Assembly (NCBI GenBank): GCA_001632435.1 | Contig: KV423914.1 | Location: forward strand, 73,776 to 137,775 | Source: Calocera cornea HHB12733 | Taxonomy: Eukaryota > Basidiomycota > Dacrymycetes > Dacrymycetales > Dacrymycetaceae | Direction of reading: 5' to 3' | Length of the DNA: 64,000 nt | In this document: positions 62,303-64,000 of the stretch, piece by piece | Layout of the letters: each line of letters starts with the position of its first letter | How positions within the stretch are numbered: the first letter of the stretch is position 1 | Made by a program: the position numbers and the translations under genes | The notes under the pieces: model-generated | What the model saw: the letters and a program-made list of their open reading frames with translations, nothing else | What the model was told of the DNA's origin: nothing | Database searches by the model: none

Positions 62303-64000
62303 ATGCGTCGGCCAATCATAGAGCTTCTGCCGGAGGAGACGCGCTCCACGCTGCGATCGACGCAGATATTGACCTCCTTGCCGCAGCTGGTCTCTGAGCT
62401 CGTGCAGAACAGTTTGGATGCCGGCGCGAGGCAGGTCGACATTGGCATCGACCCCGAGGCTTGGGCGTGCTGGGTCCGAGATGATGGCTGTGGTATACCG
62501 AGAGAAGGTCTCAACTTGCTCGTGCAGGGAAAGGAGAAAGGAAGGTACGGTGCGTCATTTCGGACGCGCCGCCTCGTTTTGGCCGCTTGAAACCGCGCAT
62601 ACAGGGACCTCCAAGACGTATGGAACCTCGAGTCTTCACGCGGCATCCACTTTCGGGTTTCGAGGAGAAGGTGCATCACCTGGGTGACAGGTGTGCCGGC
62701 GTTGACGAACAATTTATGCAGCCCTTGCCTCCGCCATCGATTTGGCCTCAGTGGAGATCTCCTCGAGAACTGCTGAAATTGCCGAATCATGGTCTATCGT
62801 CGTTCGGGTGAGCATTGAGATCCGGCCGTCCATTTATTTCGGTGTCTTATCTTCGTAGGGAGGGAATAAACTATATGCAGGACAGTCACTCAGATGGCGA
62901 AGGGAACGGCCCGGAACAATCGTGAACATCAAGGATGCATTCTACAACGTCTGAGCAGATTCAGTTACGTCAATAATTGCAAGATCACTTATATGACCTT
63001 AGCTTCCTGTTCGGCGTTTGAGTCATCCAACGCCGACAGCAACACTACAACGCGTCAAGCGAAATATTGAGAACATGGCCTTGATGTTCCCGCATGTTGG
63101 CTTCACCCTGGAGAACAGTACCGCTGAACGGGACCACGGAGGGACCAAGACACGTCTTCTCACGATTGTCAAGGTATACAATCCACATCGTGATCTCGCA
63201 CTGACACCATTGATGCTACATCCGAGACCTCATCCACGCTCGATACCTTCAGCCAACTCTTCGGGAAGGCTCTAATTCAGGCATGTTTGGCACATGTGTA
63301 TGCACGCTGTCAACTGAATGGGGAATAGAATGTGGAGATAGTTCACGAGAAATCTGGCAATATCACGATCGAGGGATTTCTCAGCCAAGAAGGGACACGC
63401 TCAAAATCATACCAGTTCCTCTGTATATCCGCCGGCATGTGGCAGGCCGCATAAGCTGTGCTGACCGGACGGCAGATGTGAACTATCATCCAGTCACTTC
63501 GTGTGATTTACACAGCGTGATCGACGCAAAATTTGCTGCCACAAGCTTCGGGAGGAAGGTCTGCGGTTCTGTTCTCCATATGCGATTTAATACTAAATCC
63601 GACCAGGCCCTGGATGAGAGTGGAGAGCCGGCAACGTGCGCACGTAAGTTGCGTGCCAGCCAAAGACACGGTAAGATAACGAAGCGGTCGATAGCTTCGA
63701 GGGGCTCCCCGATGAAGAGTGACAGAAACCCGGTCTACGTTCTAAGCATCGGCGTGCCCTCAGAATCCCTAGACGTCACATTGGGCCCAGCCAAGACGGA
63801 GGCTTACTTTGAGGTACCTAGCTGGCATGGCGGCTGCGGTGTCAGAATCTGATGGGCACCCAGGATACGGAAACGGTTGTAAGCTTCCTGGGCCAGGTCG
63901 TTGAAAGCTTCCTTACCAGGAACGGATACCCACCACGGACAACTCGGAAACCACCTCTGCTTCACGGTGTGAATACTATCTCACCCGCTCCAGCAAAACG
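62303..64000 (+). CDS. MLH3: DNA mismatch repair protein MLH3, 5' part
   Basis: Forms MutL-gamma with Mlh1 and acts in meiotic crossover resolution and mismatch repair. The start at 62303 reads MRRPIIELLPEETRSTLRSTQILTSLPQLVSELVQNSLDAGARQVDIGID, with GHKL motif I (ELVQNSLDA). Motif II follows (VRDDGCGI). After an intron comes GTSKTYGTSSLHAASTFGFRGEALASAIDLASVEI (motif III, GFRGEA). Later exons: RVKRNIENMALMFPHVGFTLEN; VEIVHEKSGNITIEGFLSQEGTRSKSYQFLYVNYHPV (transducer domain); HSVIDAKFAATSFGRK; and NPVYVLSIGVPSESLDVTLGPAKTEAYFE. The last part (DTETVVSFLGQVVESFLTRNGYPP) is still open at the right edge, so the C-terminal endonuclease domain lies outside. Seven or more short introns. Assignment to MLH3 rather than PMS1 rests on the N-terminus and the GFLSQE and PAKTEAYFE segments. 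Confidence 0.9.

Noticed and set aside
1..64000. Search by eye for CRISPR arrays, rRNA, long terminal repeats and transposase ORFs
   Set aside because: None found; the only mobile-element signature is the short MITE at 52214-52456.

Overview
The window is nuclear DNA of a filamentous basidiomycete, most likely an Agaricomycete. Almost every gene is split by short GT-AG introns of about 50 to 65 bp. Genes are dense and lie on both strands. The gene set is typical of Agaricomycotina: tannase-type esterase, ferric reductases, velvet regulator and RCF2. No bacterial operons, tRNA genes, rRNA genes or CRISPR arrays were seen. I could not fix genus or species from the sequence alone. Exon boundaries were read by eye; those given to the base are ones where the reading frame and a conserved motif agree across the junction.

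Layout. 1-3603 (-): protein phosphatase 4 regulatory subunit 3, running off the left edge. 4685-5879 (-) and 6176-8542 (+): two different 2-oxoglutarate/Fe(II) oxygenases, one isopenicillin-N-synthase-like and one Tpa1/Ofd1 prolyl hydroxylase-like, divergent from a 296 bp spacer. 8612-10141 (-): Nop13-like two-RRM nucleolar protein. 10307-11434 (+): short-chain dehydrogenase. 13076-15526 and 16373-18555 (+): tandem ferric reductases with a possible small membrane-protein gene between them on the minus strand. 19130-20066 (+): RCF2. 20680-24128 (-): large conserved fungal protein that I do not recognise.

26010-27977 (+): secreted tannase/feruloyl esterase. 28471-29133 (-): cytochrome b5. 29696-31511 (-): sugar transporter. 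33138-34492 (+): epoxide hydrolase. 35287-37770 (+): Btz/CASC3-like exon-junction-complex protein. 38620-39805 (+): TFIIB with a 5-nt micro-exon. 40010-41119 (-): RRS1. 41379-43163 (-): dynein light intermediate chain. 43321-44446 (+): TIP41. 45048-46415 (+): unknown serine/proline-rich protein.

47474-48291 (+): GRIM-19/NDUFA13 with a 310 bp intron. 49587-52042 (+): protein with two HMG boxes and an AT-hook. 52214-52456: MITE-like element with 46 bp terminal inverted repeats. 52813-56943 (+): intronless 1,376-codon PPR protein. 56944-58957 (-): velvet regulator whose stop codon abuts the PPR stop. 59990-61497 (+): ArfGAP of the Gcs1 type. 62303-64000 (+): start of MLH3.

Most genes are unrelated housekeeping functions, so this is not a biosynthetic cluster. 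Functional groupings visible are: iron reduction (two ferric reductases); carbon acquisition (tannase and sugar transporter, near each other); respiration (RCF2 and GRIM-19); and PP2A-like phosphatase control (PP4R3 and TIP41, 40 kb apart). I found no clearly new biological system. The observations most worth following are the TFIIB micro-exon, the MITE with strand-biased CpG decay, the zero-spacing convergent PPR/velvet pair, the split Btz domain and the intron difference between the ferric reductase paralogues.
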